Part shown: positions 1 through 8,107 of the stretch, in pieces | How positions within the stretch are numbered: the stretch's first letter is position 1 | Layout of the letters: every line of letters starts with the position of its first letter | Assembly (NCBI RefSeq): GCF_031851795.1 | Contig: NZ_CP134696.1 | Coordinates: forward strand, 3,554,501 to 3,618,500 | DNA: 64,000 nt | DNA from: Pontibacter sp. G13 | Lineage (GTDB): Bacteria > Bacteroidota > Bacteroidia > J057 | Direction: 5' to 3' | Program-made: the position numbers and the translations under genes | Notes under the pieces: generated by a model | Databases searched by the model: none | What the model was told of the DNA's origin: nothing | What the model saw: the letters and a program-made list of their open reading frames with translations, nothing else

Positions 1-488
1 TTTTTGACCCGATCAATTTCTTCGGAAGATTCCGGAATGGATGGATCTTCCAGAAAACGTACAAACTGCATCCTCAAAGCTGGCTGCTTCCGAAAAAGCA
101 TCTCCAGAAAGCGATTCTGGATGGTGTGATCTGTCTCTAGAAATAGTTCTTGAAAGAAGTTTGGTTTCATCGCCATTTCCATTTCAGAGCTTAGGCCTCT
201 GGAGGTTTGTGTTGAAAATTCAGTCTGATCAGATTTCAGTACCAATAGCACTACAGCGACAATGTGCTTGCAGAAACCTCCTTGATCATATGGACAGGTA
301 CAAGTCGCTTCTGGAGCTCCTCCCTCCTCTTTGATTTTGACTTCGTAAGCTCTTGTTCCCTGAACTTCGGCCTTGATAAGGGCATCAGAGATATGAATAC
401 GGGGATAGGAAGTCTTCAACAGAGATTCACCACGCCTCATGATTTCAGGTCGCGTATGCTGGGAAAGCCATTGAAGGGAAATATTCAT
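1..488 (-). CDS. SWIM zinc-finger protein, 3' part outside the window
   Basis: Reading leftward from an ATG at 488, an open frame without a stop runs off the left edge, so only the first 162 residues are visible. Residues 63 to 75 form a SWIM zinc finger, CxCx7CxH (C63, C65, C73, H75), followed by a hydrophobic helix, as is normal for the family. SWIM fingers bind DNA or proteins and in bacteria often sit near SNF2-type helicases; no such gene is visible here, but the left flank is missing. The finger lies close to the N-terminus with a long downstream region, so a larger multidomain protein is likely. The precise role is unknown. Confidence 0.75.
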   Translation of the reverse strand, partial: MNISLQWLSQHTRPEIMRRGESLLKTSYPRIHISDALIKAEVQGTRAYEVKIKEEGGAPEATCTCPYDQGGFCKHIVAVVLLVLKSDQTEFSTQTSRGLSSEMEMAMKPNFFQELFLETDHTIQNRFLEMLFRKQPALRMQFVRFLEDPSIPESSEEIDRVK

Positions 489-606
489 GATTTGGGGTTT
501 TCCGGAATTAAGCCTCTAGGATAGATGCACTCAAAAATAAACCTCTCACCAAAACGTAGACAATGTTTAAGTATTGAAAACATCTAAGTATTCAAGATAA
601 TGGCAA

Positions 607-635
607 TTTGACCTAACGAACGAATGAAATATTTG
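607..635 (+). promoter_or_regulatory. Candidate promoter of the first response regulator
   Basis: TTTG at 607-610 and AATATTTG at 628-635 are separated by 17 bases. This resembles the Bacteroidota -33 TTTG / -7 TAnnTTTG promoter with one mismatch and slightly short spacing. It ends 29 bases before the ATG at 665. Confidence 0.35.
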
Positions 636-664
636 ACTATTTTTCAGCATAACCTCGCACCCCG

Positions 665-1306
665 ATGAACCCAATACCCATTCGCGTCATGATGGTTGAC
701 GACCATCAAGTGATCTTGGACGGTCTTGTCTTTATGTTTGAAGGAGAACCAGACATTCAGATCGTGGGCACCTTTCCATCAGCATCAAAATTTCTGGAGG
801 CTATCCGTTCCAAAGATCTAGAATTAGACATCTTGTTGATGGATGTCGAAATGCCAGAAATCGATGGAATTTCTGCTACCCGTCTTCTCAAAGATTTACG
901 ACCGGATATCCATGTGATGATTCTCAGCCAACATCACACACGAAAACTGTTGGCTAAGGCCATTGAAGCTGGTGCAGATGGCTATGTCCCCAAGGAAAAA
1001 GGGAAGCAGGAAATCCTGCGAGGAATTCGCGCCTTACATGAGGGAGAAACATATTTTTCGGGAGGCATCCCGGCCAATCCCCTTGTGGAGTGGAAACCGG
1101 CATCATTGACAGAAAAAGAACTGAGCATCGTCCATCTCATCGTCAAGGAGAAAACCACACGCGAAATTGCTGCCGAGCTGAATATTGCACCTACTACTGT
1201 CAATCAGCACCGAAGCAGTATCATGGCTAAAATAGGAGCGAAAAGCGTCGTGGGGATTGTCAATTATGCACACGATGCTGGACTCATTGACGAGCAAGCT
1301 GAATGA
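665..1306 (+). CDS. NarL/LuxR-family response regulator (copy 1)
   Basis: A 213-residue two-component response regulator. The receiver domain (about 6-125) has the acidic pair D12-D13, the phospho-acceptor D60 in LLMDVEMPEIDG and the conserved lysine K110. A LuxR-type helix-turn-helix occupies about 148-208, with the typical TTREIAAELNIAPTTVNQH pattern. It should bind DNA when phosphorylated at D60. It is a close paralogue of the regulator at 4189-4824 and lies just upstream of the unknown gene at 1522 and the histidine kinase at 2236, so that kinase is the likely partner. The pairing is inferred from position only. Target genes are unknown. Confidence 0.9.
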   Translation: MNPIPIRVMMVDDHQVILDGLVFMFEGEPDIQIVGTFPSASKFLEAIRSKDLELDILLMDVEMPEIDGISATRLLKDLRPDIHVMILSQHHTRKLLAKAIEAGADGYVPKEKGKQEILRGIRALHEGETYFSGGIPANPLVEWKPASLTEKELSIVHLIVKEKTTREIAAELNIAPTTVNQHRSSIMAKIGAKSVVGIVNYAHDAGLIDEQAE

Positions 1307-1521
1307 AATATCAAAAACAAGCGGCATACATCCCTAAATACTACTATATAAAAAAATAAATACTAGGATGTATCGCATATTTCAAATCTATACCTTAGTG
1401 CCAAGCTTCTGTCAAACAACGACGGATTAAATACCCGTCTTGAAAATCTTTCCTTGCCTGAATATTTGCTCACTACCCAGAGCGCCCATTTGTAAACTGC
1501 CATTCCTAAAACCAATCACTC

Positions 1522-2220
1522 ATGAGCACTATTCCACAAAATGTCCCATTCACCTACCTGAATCGGTCTACTGGAAATGGAACCTGTTCAGCCTACCTAA
1601 GTGTACTCACTCCAGCTGGCAAAAGAGCAGTCAGAGTTATCCCCGAGGGATCCAATAATGGGGTAGTTTCTGTATCCGAAGGATATGAACTTACCATTCA
1701 GATTATCAATGACGGCTCAATTACTTCTGAAACCTTCAATTGGTTTTCGGACGTCTTAAATTTCGATGGAAGTGACAATCAGTTTTTCGAGATCAAAACC
1801 ATCGATGCGGAGGGATTATCCATTGATTTCCAAAAAGTATTTCTAGCAGATGGAGATGATGCTGCTCCTGACGAACCCGTAGGAGATATATTCCAGAATA
1901 CACCTTATTTGTACATTGGAAGTGATTCTACCGGAAAATGTTTCCCATATTGCCTCATCCAGCAAAAAGGGTTCAAACATACCGAGACAGGAGGCTCCCT
2001 TGCTGGAGGTTCTTTCTTGCCAGAGCTCATCATGACTTCTGATGCCACCATCAATGAAGTAAAAGAAATTGAATTCTTGGGAGGCAGCGGTTTTGGAGGT
2101 TCCAACGATGAAGGAGGTGTATTTGATGTATCGGCAAGATATACTGACCCACCCAAGAAACCCTTGATCAAGATGCGAACTCGTCACAGACTGAGACCTT
2201 CACGGACCTTGACTGTATAA
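1522..2220 (+). CDS. Unknown protein, first gene of the kinase operon
   Basis: A 232-residue protein that I do not recognise. It has no signal peptide, no membrane segment and no familiar motif. The composition suggests a beta-rich fold, with a Gly/Ser-rich stretch around 160-205 and a basic C-terminal tail (about 215-230). Three cysteines (22, about 140 and 144) are spread out. It ends 15 bases before the histidine kinase and so is probably co-transcribed with the kinase and the second regulator. It could be a cytoplasmic accessory or an output of the signalling system. Both ideas are inference from context. Confidence 0.7.
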   Translation: MSTIPQNVPFTYLNRSTGNGTCSAYLSVLTPAGKRAVRVIPEGSNNGVVSVSEGYELTIQIINDGSITSETFNWFSDVLNFDGSDNQFFEIKTIDAEGLSIDFQKVFLADGDDAAPDEPVGDIFQNTPYLYIGSDSTGKCFPYCLIQQKGFKHTETGGSLAGGSFLPELIMTSDATINEVKEIEFLGGSGFGGSNDEGGVFDVSARYTDPPKKPLIKMRTRHRLRPSRTLTV

Positions 2221-2235
2221 TCGCACCTTAATTCA

Positions 2236-4188
2236 ATGATTCAGAATTCCCTAAATATGTCAAGATTGGTCATTACTAGGTTCAATTACTCCATAATTGC
2301 CATTTTGGCGTTCATCGGAATCTTGAATACCCACATCTTACTAGGACAGCCTAATCGTACTGAGGAGGCTGTCCTTATTTATGAGCAAAAAGATTCAAAC
2401 CAACTTTCTCAAGGTCAGGCTACCCATATCCCTCTGGATCAACTTCCACGTGTACAGCTTCAAAAAGCTCAAGCTTTCAACACCAATAGGCTTCCAGACT
2501 CTGCGGAATATTACTTCAAGTCAAGTATCGAGTCTGCTCGAATGGCCAAGGACACCAGTGTTCTTTCCCAAGCACTTAATGCTTTTGCCAACTTCAATGA
2601 GTTTCATGGCAATCCCTCAGCTGCTTCTAGGTACCGCAATCAACTGATCAAGCTCCTGGCCTTTATAGATGATCCCACACTATTGCAGCAAGGATACGTA
2701 GCAGCAGCTGAGAGCCATTTTTCAAGCGGACAGGAGGCCAAAGGCTTCGAATTACTCAATGAAGCATTAGAACGCGCGAAAAAAACTCAAAACGCCCATT
2801 TCGTCGCCAAGATCTATAATCAGATCGGAAGAAGGTATTACGACACTGGCGATACGACTTTAGCTCAGATCGCTTTTAATGGGGCATTAGGACAACTGGA
2901 GGATGATTCTTCAAGCGGTGGTGCCATCAACGCAAAAATTGGGCTCGCAGCCGTCTGGACAGAATCGGGGAAGCTTGAGAAGTCAAGTGCACTTCTGAAA
3001 GAAGTTCTCAATGATTTACCCGAGGATGACATATTTCTTCGGCATGACATCTACCACAATCTAGCCTACAACAAATTTGAGCTGGAGGAATACAACTTGG
3101 CGATGAGCTATGCTCGCAAGGCCCATGCTACCCTTGGAGAAGATCCAAGCACTACCGACCGTTTTTTTTTCCATGATATCATGAGCGGGATTTTCTCTCA
3201 GCTAAACAGGCTGGACTCCGCATTGGTCCATCGTGAACTTGCTTGGAATGCGTATCAGGAAATTTATGATCAGGATCAGCAGGCACTTACCGCAGAGAAT
3301 CAAAGCAAGTTGGACTACATCACCATGAAACGCAGAAGTGCAGAGGCCCAGAGCACCAAACAGCAAAAGATCATTGAGCGAAATATTTTCCTGAGCATTT
3401 CTATTGCTTTGTTAGCCAGCCTAATCACGGGGGTCTACTACTATTTTTATCGCCAAAAAGTCAATCTGGAAATCGAGGCCCAGAAGGATCAAATACACAA
3501 GCAACAGATTGATGAACTCGTTTCTGAACAGAATCTGAGCTTCATCACTGCAAGGCTTAAAGGGAAAAATGAAGAACAAAAACGGATTGCCCGACAACTG
3601 CATGACCAGTTGGGGAGCATGCTAGTAGCTGCGAAATGGCAATTTGACAACTTGAAGGAAAAGGCTCAAGATAATCCCAAATTGGTCAATCGAATTCACC
3701 AGACCAGCGAATTTATTGCCGAAATCTACAACGAGGTTAGGGGGCTGTCCTATGAGCTAAATGCGGGCAATGTTTCACGAATAGGGCTTCCAAATGCCAT
3801 TTCGGACTTCGTGGATCGCATTGCCATTCCAGAGCGACTGGAGGTGGATTACAATCATCATGGCGACTTCGGTGGAATTCCCGAGGACCTTGAGATCAAC
3901 ACCTTCCTCATCATTCAGGAAATTGTAGCGAATGCCCTCAAACATGCTGAAGCCTCCAAACTTGAAATTCAAATACAGGCAAAATCCCAAAAGCGTGAAC
4001 TGTCCCTGATGATTATCGACAATGGCAAGGGGTTCGATCCGTTGAATCTTGAAAAACCCGGAATGGGCCTCAAAAGCCTCGAAGAGCGTGTCCAAATGAT
4101 GCAGGGATCAATGGACATTGATTCCGGACTCGGAGCAGGAACCACCTTTGTCATCAATCTTCCCATCCCAGAAACCAGTCTTTCCTAA
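2236..4188 (+). CDS. TPR-containing sensor histidine kinase (HisKA_3 type)
   Basis: A 650-residue membrane sensor kinase. An N-terminal hydrophobic segment looks like a signal peptide; a second ATG at 2257 would give a more typical one. A long periplasmic region rich in TPR-like helices (about 60-350) follows, then one membrane span (about 382-406) and a coiled linker. The dimerisation domain carries the phospho-accepting histidine H456 in RQLHDQLG. The ATPase domain has N566 in the N box, D595 in DNGKGFD and a GMGLKSLEER motif. This is the NarX/DesK-like arrangement that partners LuxR-type regulators. The next gene starts at the base after its stop, so the two are translated from one message. 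Confidence 0.9.
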   Translation: MIQNSLNMSRLVITRFNYSIIAILAFIGILNTHILLGQPNRTEEAVLIYEQKDSNQLSQGQATHIPLDQLPRVQLQKAQAFNTNRLPDSAEYYFKSSIESARMAKDTSVLSQALNAFANFNEFHGNPSAASRYRNQLIKLLAFIDDPTLLQQGYVAAAESHFSSGQEAKGFELLNEALERAKKTQNAHFVAKIYNQIGRRYYDTGDTTLAQIAFNGALGQLEDDSSSGGAINAKIGLAAVWTESGKLEKSSALLKEVLNDLPEDDIFLRHDIYHNLAYNKFELEEYNLAMSYARKAHATLGEDPSTTDRFFFHDIMSGIFSQLNRLDSALVHRELAWNAYQEIYDQDQQALTAENQSKLDYITMKRRSAEAQSTKQQKIIERNIFLSISIALLASLITGVYYYFYRQKVNLEIEAQKDQIHKQQIDELVSEQNLSFITARLKGKNEEQKRIARQLHDQLGSMLVAAKWQFDNLKEKAQDNPKLVNRIHQTSEFIAEIYNEVRGLSYELNAGNVSRIGLPNAISDFVDRIAIPERLEVDYNHHGDFGGIPEDLEINTFLIIQEIVANALKHAEASKLEIQIQAKSQKRELSLMIIDNGKGFDPLNLEKPGMGLKSLEERVQMMQGSMDIDSGLGAGTTFVINLPIPETSLS

Positions 4189-4824
4189 ATGATGAATGAA
4201 TCAAAGCCTATCCAAATTGTCTTGGTTGATGATCACCAAATCATCCTTGATGGACTCATGGCTATGTTTAAATCCGAACCATCCATTGATGTACTGAGAA
4301 CATTTTCTTCTGGGGAACAGCTGCTGGAGACCATTACCTACCATCCTATCGATCTAGATATCATTTTGATGGACATTGAAATGAAAGCGCTCAATGGGAT
4401 TGAAACGGCTAGAAAGGTCAAGGAGCAATTCCCGCACTATCATATCATCATGCTGAGTCAGCATTTCAACAGACAGCTCATCAGTCGAGCGATTGAAGCA
4501 GGTGCTGATGGATATTTACCCAAGAACATCGGCAAGGAGGAACTCTTGAGGGGTATTCAGGAGGTCTACCGCGGGCGAATTTACTTCCAAGGCAAATCCG
4601 ACCCACAAAAGAGCAATTTGGTGCTAGCCCCCTCCTTCACCCCGAGAGAGAAGGAAATCATGTGCCTTCTTGTCCAAGAAAAAACCAATAGCGAAATCGC
4701 CAGCTCACTGGGCCTAAAAGCCACAACTGTCACCCAGCACCGACAAAATATCATGTCAAAACTAGGGGTAGGCCATATAGGTGGGATTGTCCATTATGCA
4801 CTCCAAGCTGGCCTCTGCAACTGA
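4189..4824 (+). CDS. NarL/LuxR-family response regulator (copy 2)
   Basis: A 211-residue response regulator, a clear paralogue of the one at 665-1306 along its whole length. Acidic residues D14-D15, phospho-acceptor D62 in LLMDIEM-type context and a LuxR helix-turn-helix (about 147-205) are visible. It begins directly after the stop of the sensor kinase, so it is the most likely cognate regulator. A strong hairpin terminator follows at 4860-4900. Two regulators of one type around one kinase suggest branched or buffered signalling; this is inference. Confidence 0.9.
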   Translation: MMNESKPIQIVLVDDHQIILDGLMAMFKSEPSIDVLRTFSSGEQLLETITYHPIDLDIILMDIEMKALNGIETARKVKEQFPHYHIIMLSQHFNRQLISRAIEAGADGYLPKNIGKEELLRGIQEVYRGRIYFQGKSDPQKSNLVLAPSFTPREKEIMCLLVQEKTNSEIASSLGLKATTVTQHRQNIMSKLGVGHIGGIVHYALQAGLCN

Positions 4825-4859
4825 ATCACGCCGTTTTCCCCCAAATAAATTCCCCAATA

Positions 4860-4900
4860 CACAAGGCCCCGAATCTGAATTCCAGTTTCGGGGCCTTGTG
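4860..4900 (+). terminator. Terminator of the two-component operon
   Basis: Perfect 14-base inverted repeat: left arm 4860-4873, right arm 4887-4900, GC-rich in the middle, followed by a short TTT. It lies 36 bases after the stop of the second response regulator. Confidence 0.7.
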
Positions 4901-5050
4901 TTTAACAGATCTAAGGCTTCAAACGGTTGATTTCCAAATGGTATTGAGTCCCATCGATGGAAAATTCGCCCTAAAAGTGCCTGTTCAAGCTCTGGGCTAT
5001 GCTGAACATTCCCAGTTGACCAAAGCATAACTCACTCAGGATGAAGCAAA

Positions 5051-5081
5051 TAAAAAAAGGCTCACACAATGTGTGAGCCTT
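5051..5081 (-). terminator. Terminator of the tRNA-Phe gene
   Basis: An inverted repeat (aggctcacac / gtgtgagcct, about 5058-5080) is followed in the minus direction by a run of seven T (5052-5058). This is a textbook intrinsic terminator just after the tRNA 3' end. Confidence 0.85.
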
Positions 5082-5086
5082 GAGAG

Positions 5087-5159
5087 TGGTGCGGGCAGGA
5101 ATCGAACCAGCGACACCAGGATTTTCAGTCCTGTGCTCTACCAACTGAGCTACCGCACC
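5087..5159 (-). tRNA. tRNA-Phe (anticodon GAA)
   Basis: On the minus strand the 73-base cloverleaf begins GGTGCGG and ends CCGCACC plus discriminator A. The D arm is GTAGCTCAGTTGGTAGAGC, the anticodon loop ACTGAAAAT (anticodon GAA) and the T arm GGTTCGATTCC. The 7-base acceptor stem pairs perfectly. The 3' CCA is not encoded (the bases after the discriminator read CTC on the minus strand), so it must be added enzymatically. Confidence 0.97.
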
Positions 5160-5556
5160 CCGTTTTGTTTATCTATCGTGCTTCCTTTCAGGAGCGATGC
5201 AAAGGTAGTATTCAGATTGAGATATGCAAAGGATTGGGGCAAAAAAAGTCATAAAAGTTTTGCAGGAAGTTCACATAGGCCTGACATACAGATGTTTTCT
5301 TCTTTAAAATTTCCCTATATTATTTCATTCGTGTTGCGTTTAGAACCGAAACAAATTAGGCCTCTAGGCCCATTTTTTCCAAAATTGGCTAGGGCAGGTC
5401 TGAAAAAATGGTATTTTTGCTATGCATGCATACTAATTTACAAAACGGTGTGGGTTGCGGATGCAGGTTGATTTTTCGGAATTCAGTCCATAATTTTCAG
5501 GATTGTACTATTTCCGCTTAGAAATTGAAAGAAGCCAAACTGTTGATTCATTCTTC
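5160..5556 (+). other. Non-coding stretch before the Fe-S membrane protein
   Basis: About 400 bases between tRNA-Phe and the next gene with no supported gene. The only element noted is a weak promoter-like pair, TTG at 5468-5470 and TAATTTTC at 5491-5498 (20-base spacing), which could serve the downstream gene. The left end must also hold the promoter of the minus-strand tRNA. Confidence 0.4.
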
Positions 5557-6984
5557 ATGATAAGTCAAATTCTATTCCTACTCGTGACGGCTGCCGCAGC
5601 GGGACTATTTGCTTTCCAACTTCGAAAGGTGAGGCAAAACATCCAACTCGGCAGACCACTAGATCGCTCTGATCAACCAGGTGAACGCTGGAAAACAATG
5701 GCTCTGGTAGCATTTGGGCAACAAAAGATGTTCAAACGATTCACGCCAGCTTTCCTCCACGCGATTGTCTATGTGAGTTTTCTCGTCATCAATATTGAAG
5801 TACTGGAAATTGTCATCGATGGGATTTTCGGTTCTCACCGAATCCTCGGGCAGTTTTCCGGACCGCTCTACGATGTATTGATGGTCGTCAACGAATGGCT
5901 TGCATTGCTGGTAATCGTTGCCTGTGTCATTTTCATGATTCGCCGAAATATCCTCAAAGTCAAACGCTTTGACGGGGTGGAAATGGAAGAATCCAAGGGA
6001 ACCATTACCCGCCGCAACTATTCTCACCTAGATGCCAATATCATCTTGGTTACCGAAATCGTCTTGATGGCCGCCTTGTTTGCCTTCAATGTCGCAGATA
6101 TCCAGCTACATGCATTGGGAGCAGGGGCACTCCAATCGATTGACAATCTCCCCGGCACTTTCCCTGTATCCAGCATCTTCGCAGACATGCAATTGTTTGG
6201 AACTAATCCTCACACGCTTCACCTGATCGAGAGAATTGGATGGTGGGGACACATCGTAGGGATTTTCCTCTTCCTCAATTACCTGCCGATTTCCAAGCAC
6301 TTCCACATCATCATGGCCTTCCCCAATACTTATTTCTCCAAATTGGAGCCCAAGGGGGAACTGGATTCACCCAAAAACATCCATGAGGAAGTCAAAGCAG
6401 CTTTCGATTTCAACTACCAACCGGTAGAGGATCCCAATGGCCCCAAACGATTTGGAGCCAAGGACATCACCGATTTGACCTGGAAGTCTTTGATGGATGC
6501 CTACACCTGTACGGAGTGTGGTCGATGCACTAGTGTCTGCCCAGCCAATACCACCGGCAAGAAGCTATCTCCTCGAAAAATTGTCATGGATGTCCGAGAC
6601 CGCATGGAAGAGGCCTCCAAGTACAAGCTAGTTCCCAACGAGGAAGGATTGCTGGTTCCTAGCGATGACAGCATCGAGGGAGCCGCAGAAGCAGCTCAGC
6701 ACACGTTGTTGGGTGAGCATTACATCACCAATGAAGAACTCTTAGCCTGTACCACCTGCAACGCCTGTACGGAAGCTTGTCCGGTGAATATCGATCAGGT
6801 GACCATCATCACCGAGATGCGACGCTATCTCATCATGGAAGAATCTTCCATGCCCGAGGAGTGGGGAATCATGACTCAGAATATTGAAAACAACGGTGCG
6901 CCTTGGGCCATGCCTGCTGCTGACCGCTTCAACTGGGCCATGGACATCGACAAGATCGAATCCAACGAAAAGGTCTCCGAATAA
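5557..6984 (+). CDS. Membrane Fe-S electron-transfer protein (EtfD/HdrC-like)
   Basis: A 475-residue membrane protein with about five N-terminal spans (residues 1-270) containing several histidines, like the haem-binding gamma subunit of nitrate reductase. Two classical 4Fe-4S motifs follow, C318-C321-C324-C328 and C398-C401-C404-C408. I chose the ATG at 5557 because a hydrophobic helix starts there; the frame opens earlier, at a TTG at 5503. With the two-CCG-domain protein encoded next it forms the parts of a membrane quinone reductase of the kind that oxidises electron-transfer flavoprotein and reduces menaquinone. The fold is clear; the electron donor is inference, as no etfAB genes are in view. 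Confidence 0.8.
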   Translation: MISQILFLLVTAAAAGLFAFQLRKVRQNIQLGRPLDRSDQPGERWKTMALVAFGQQKMFKRFTPAFLHAIVYVSFLVINIEVLEIVIDGIFGSHRILGQFSGPLYDVLMVVNEWLALLVIVACVIFMIRRNILKVKRFDGVEMEESKGTITRRNYSHLDANIILVTEIVLMAALFAFNVADIQLHALGAGALQSIDNLPGTFPVSSIFADMQLFGTNPHTLHLIERIGWWGHIVGIFLFLNYLPISKHFHIIMAFPNTYFSKLEPKGELDSPKNIHEEVKAAFDFNYQPVEDPNGPKRFGAKDITDLTWKSLMDAYTCTECGRCTSVCPANTTGKKLSPRKIVMDVRDRMEEASKYKLVPNEEGLLVPSDDSIEGAAEAAQHTLLGEHYITNEELLACTTCNACTEACPVNIDQVTIITEMRRYLIMEESSMPEEWGIMTQNIENNGAPWAMPAADRFNWAMDIDKIESNEKVSE

Positions 6985-7109
6985 ATCTTCCCGTTGCCTA
7001 TAGGCGACACGATGACACCCATACTTAGGCCAGAGGCCACTACTATTTAGCTAATTCCGGAAGACGGTTCCCAACTGTACCGACTTCCTCAAGATATCGA
7101 GCGGACAAC

Positions 7110-7904
7110 ATGAGTGAAAAAATTCAAGTCCCAGTAATGGCAGACAAAGTCGCTGCCGGTCAAAACCCAGAGTATCTATTTTGGGTTGGTTGTGCAGGAT
7201 CTTTCGATTCTCGTTACCAAAGAGTAACTCAAGCCTTTGTGCAAATTCTGGATGCAGTGGGAATAGACTACGCAGTTTTGGGCCCAGAAGAAACCTGCAC
7301 CGGCGATCCTGCTAAACGCTCCGGAAATGAGTTCCTCTTCCAGATGCAGGCCATCCAAAATATCGAGGTGATGAACATGTACGAGGTCAAAAAGATCATC
7401 ACAGCATGTCCACATTGCTTCAATACCATCAAAAATGAATACCCCGCCCTTGGAGGAAATTACGAGGTGATCCACCACAGTTCATTCCTTCAAGAATTGA
7501 TCGATTCAGGTAAAGTGAAAATGTCTGGCGGTGGCGAATTCAAGGGAAAAAAGATCACCTATCACGATTCTTGCTATCTCGGCCGTGCCAACAACATCTA
7601 TGAGGCCCCTAGAAAGGTCCTAGAAGCACTCGATGCCGACTTGGCAGAGATGAAGCGCTGCCGGACCAAAGGCCTCTGCTGCGGCGCCGGAGGGGCTCAA
7701 ATGTTCAAGGAAGCGGAAAAGGGCAAAAAGGAAGTCAACATCGAACGTATGGATGATGTCCTCGAAACTAAAGCCCAAATCGTGGCAGCCGCATGTCCTT
7801 TCTGCATGACGATGCTCTCCGATGGAGTCAAGCATGCCGAGAAGGAAACGGAAATTGAAGTCCTCGACCTCGCAGAGATTGTCGCCAAAAATATGGATGC
7901 CTAG
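7110..7904 (+). CDS. CCG-domain Fe-S protein (HdrB-like)
   Basis: A 264-residue soluble protein with two cysteine-rich CCG domains. The first has C28, C63 and the CPHC motif C100/C103; the second has C155, the C190-C191-G core and C229/C232 in CPFC. Such domains hold unusual 4Fe-4S clusters in heterodisulfide reductase HdrB, GlpC, lactate-utilisation proteins and EtfD. It follows the membrane 4Fe-4S protein by 125 bases on the same strand and probably docks on its cytoplasmic face as the electron-input module. In several other lineages the two parts are one fused protein; here they are split. Confidence 0.85.
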   Translation: MSEKIQVPVMADKVAAGQNPEYLFWVGCAGSFDSRYQRVTQAFVQILDAVGIDYAVLGPEETCTGDPAKRSGNEFLFQMQAIQNIEVMNMYEVKKIITACPHCFNTIKNEYPALGGNYEVIHHSSFLQELIDSGKVKMSGGGEFKGKKITYHDSCYLGRANNIYEAPRKVLEALDADLAEMKRCRTKGLCCGAGGAQMFKEAEKGKKEVNIERMDDVLETKAQIVAAACPFCMTMLSDGVKHAEKETEIEVLDLAEIVAKNMDA

Positions 7905-7944
7905 AGCGTCCCATCTCGCATTCAGTATGAATGTCCATGTCGTT

Positions 7945-7979
7945 AGCCGTCCGAGTCGTTCCGGACGGCTTCTTTTTTC
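7945..7979 (+). terminator. Terminator of the Fe-S unit
   Basis: Arms agccgtccg (7945-7953) and cggacggct (7962-7970), followed by TCTTTTTT. It lies 41 bases after the stop of the HdrB-like gene. Confidence 0.8.
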
Positions 7980-8107
7980 CCAAAAACCAATACCCCGATG
8001 GTCGATCGGAAGACCGTACCATCGAGGACCGAAAAGCTGAAGGGTGCATGTGTGGGTTTCCACCAACGCTTACACCCGTTCAACCCCAATTGACAATCGG
8101 TATCGGA

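Noticed and set aside
1328-1375. Inverted repeat tacatcc/ggatgta after the first response regulator, as a terminator
   Set aside because: Short stem with a very large AT-rich loop and no T tract; could be chance.
4762-5028. Minus-strand open frame, and a protein-like fragment FSIDGTQYHLEINRLKP in the neighbouring frame at about 4915-4970
   Set aside because: The frame overlaps the second response regulator and the terminator. The fragment could be a decayed gene end, but an in-frame stop and its short length prevent any assignment.
5073-5471. Plus-strand open frame of 132 codons
   Set aside because: It runs through the whole tRNA-Phe gene on the other strand and its translation has no protein-like pattern.
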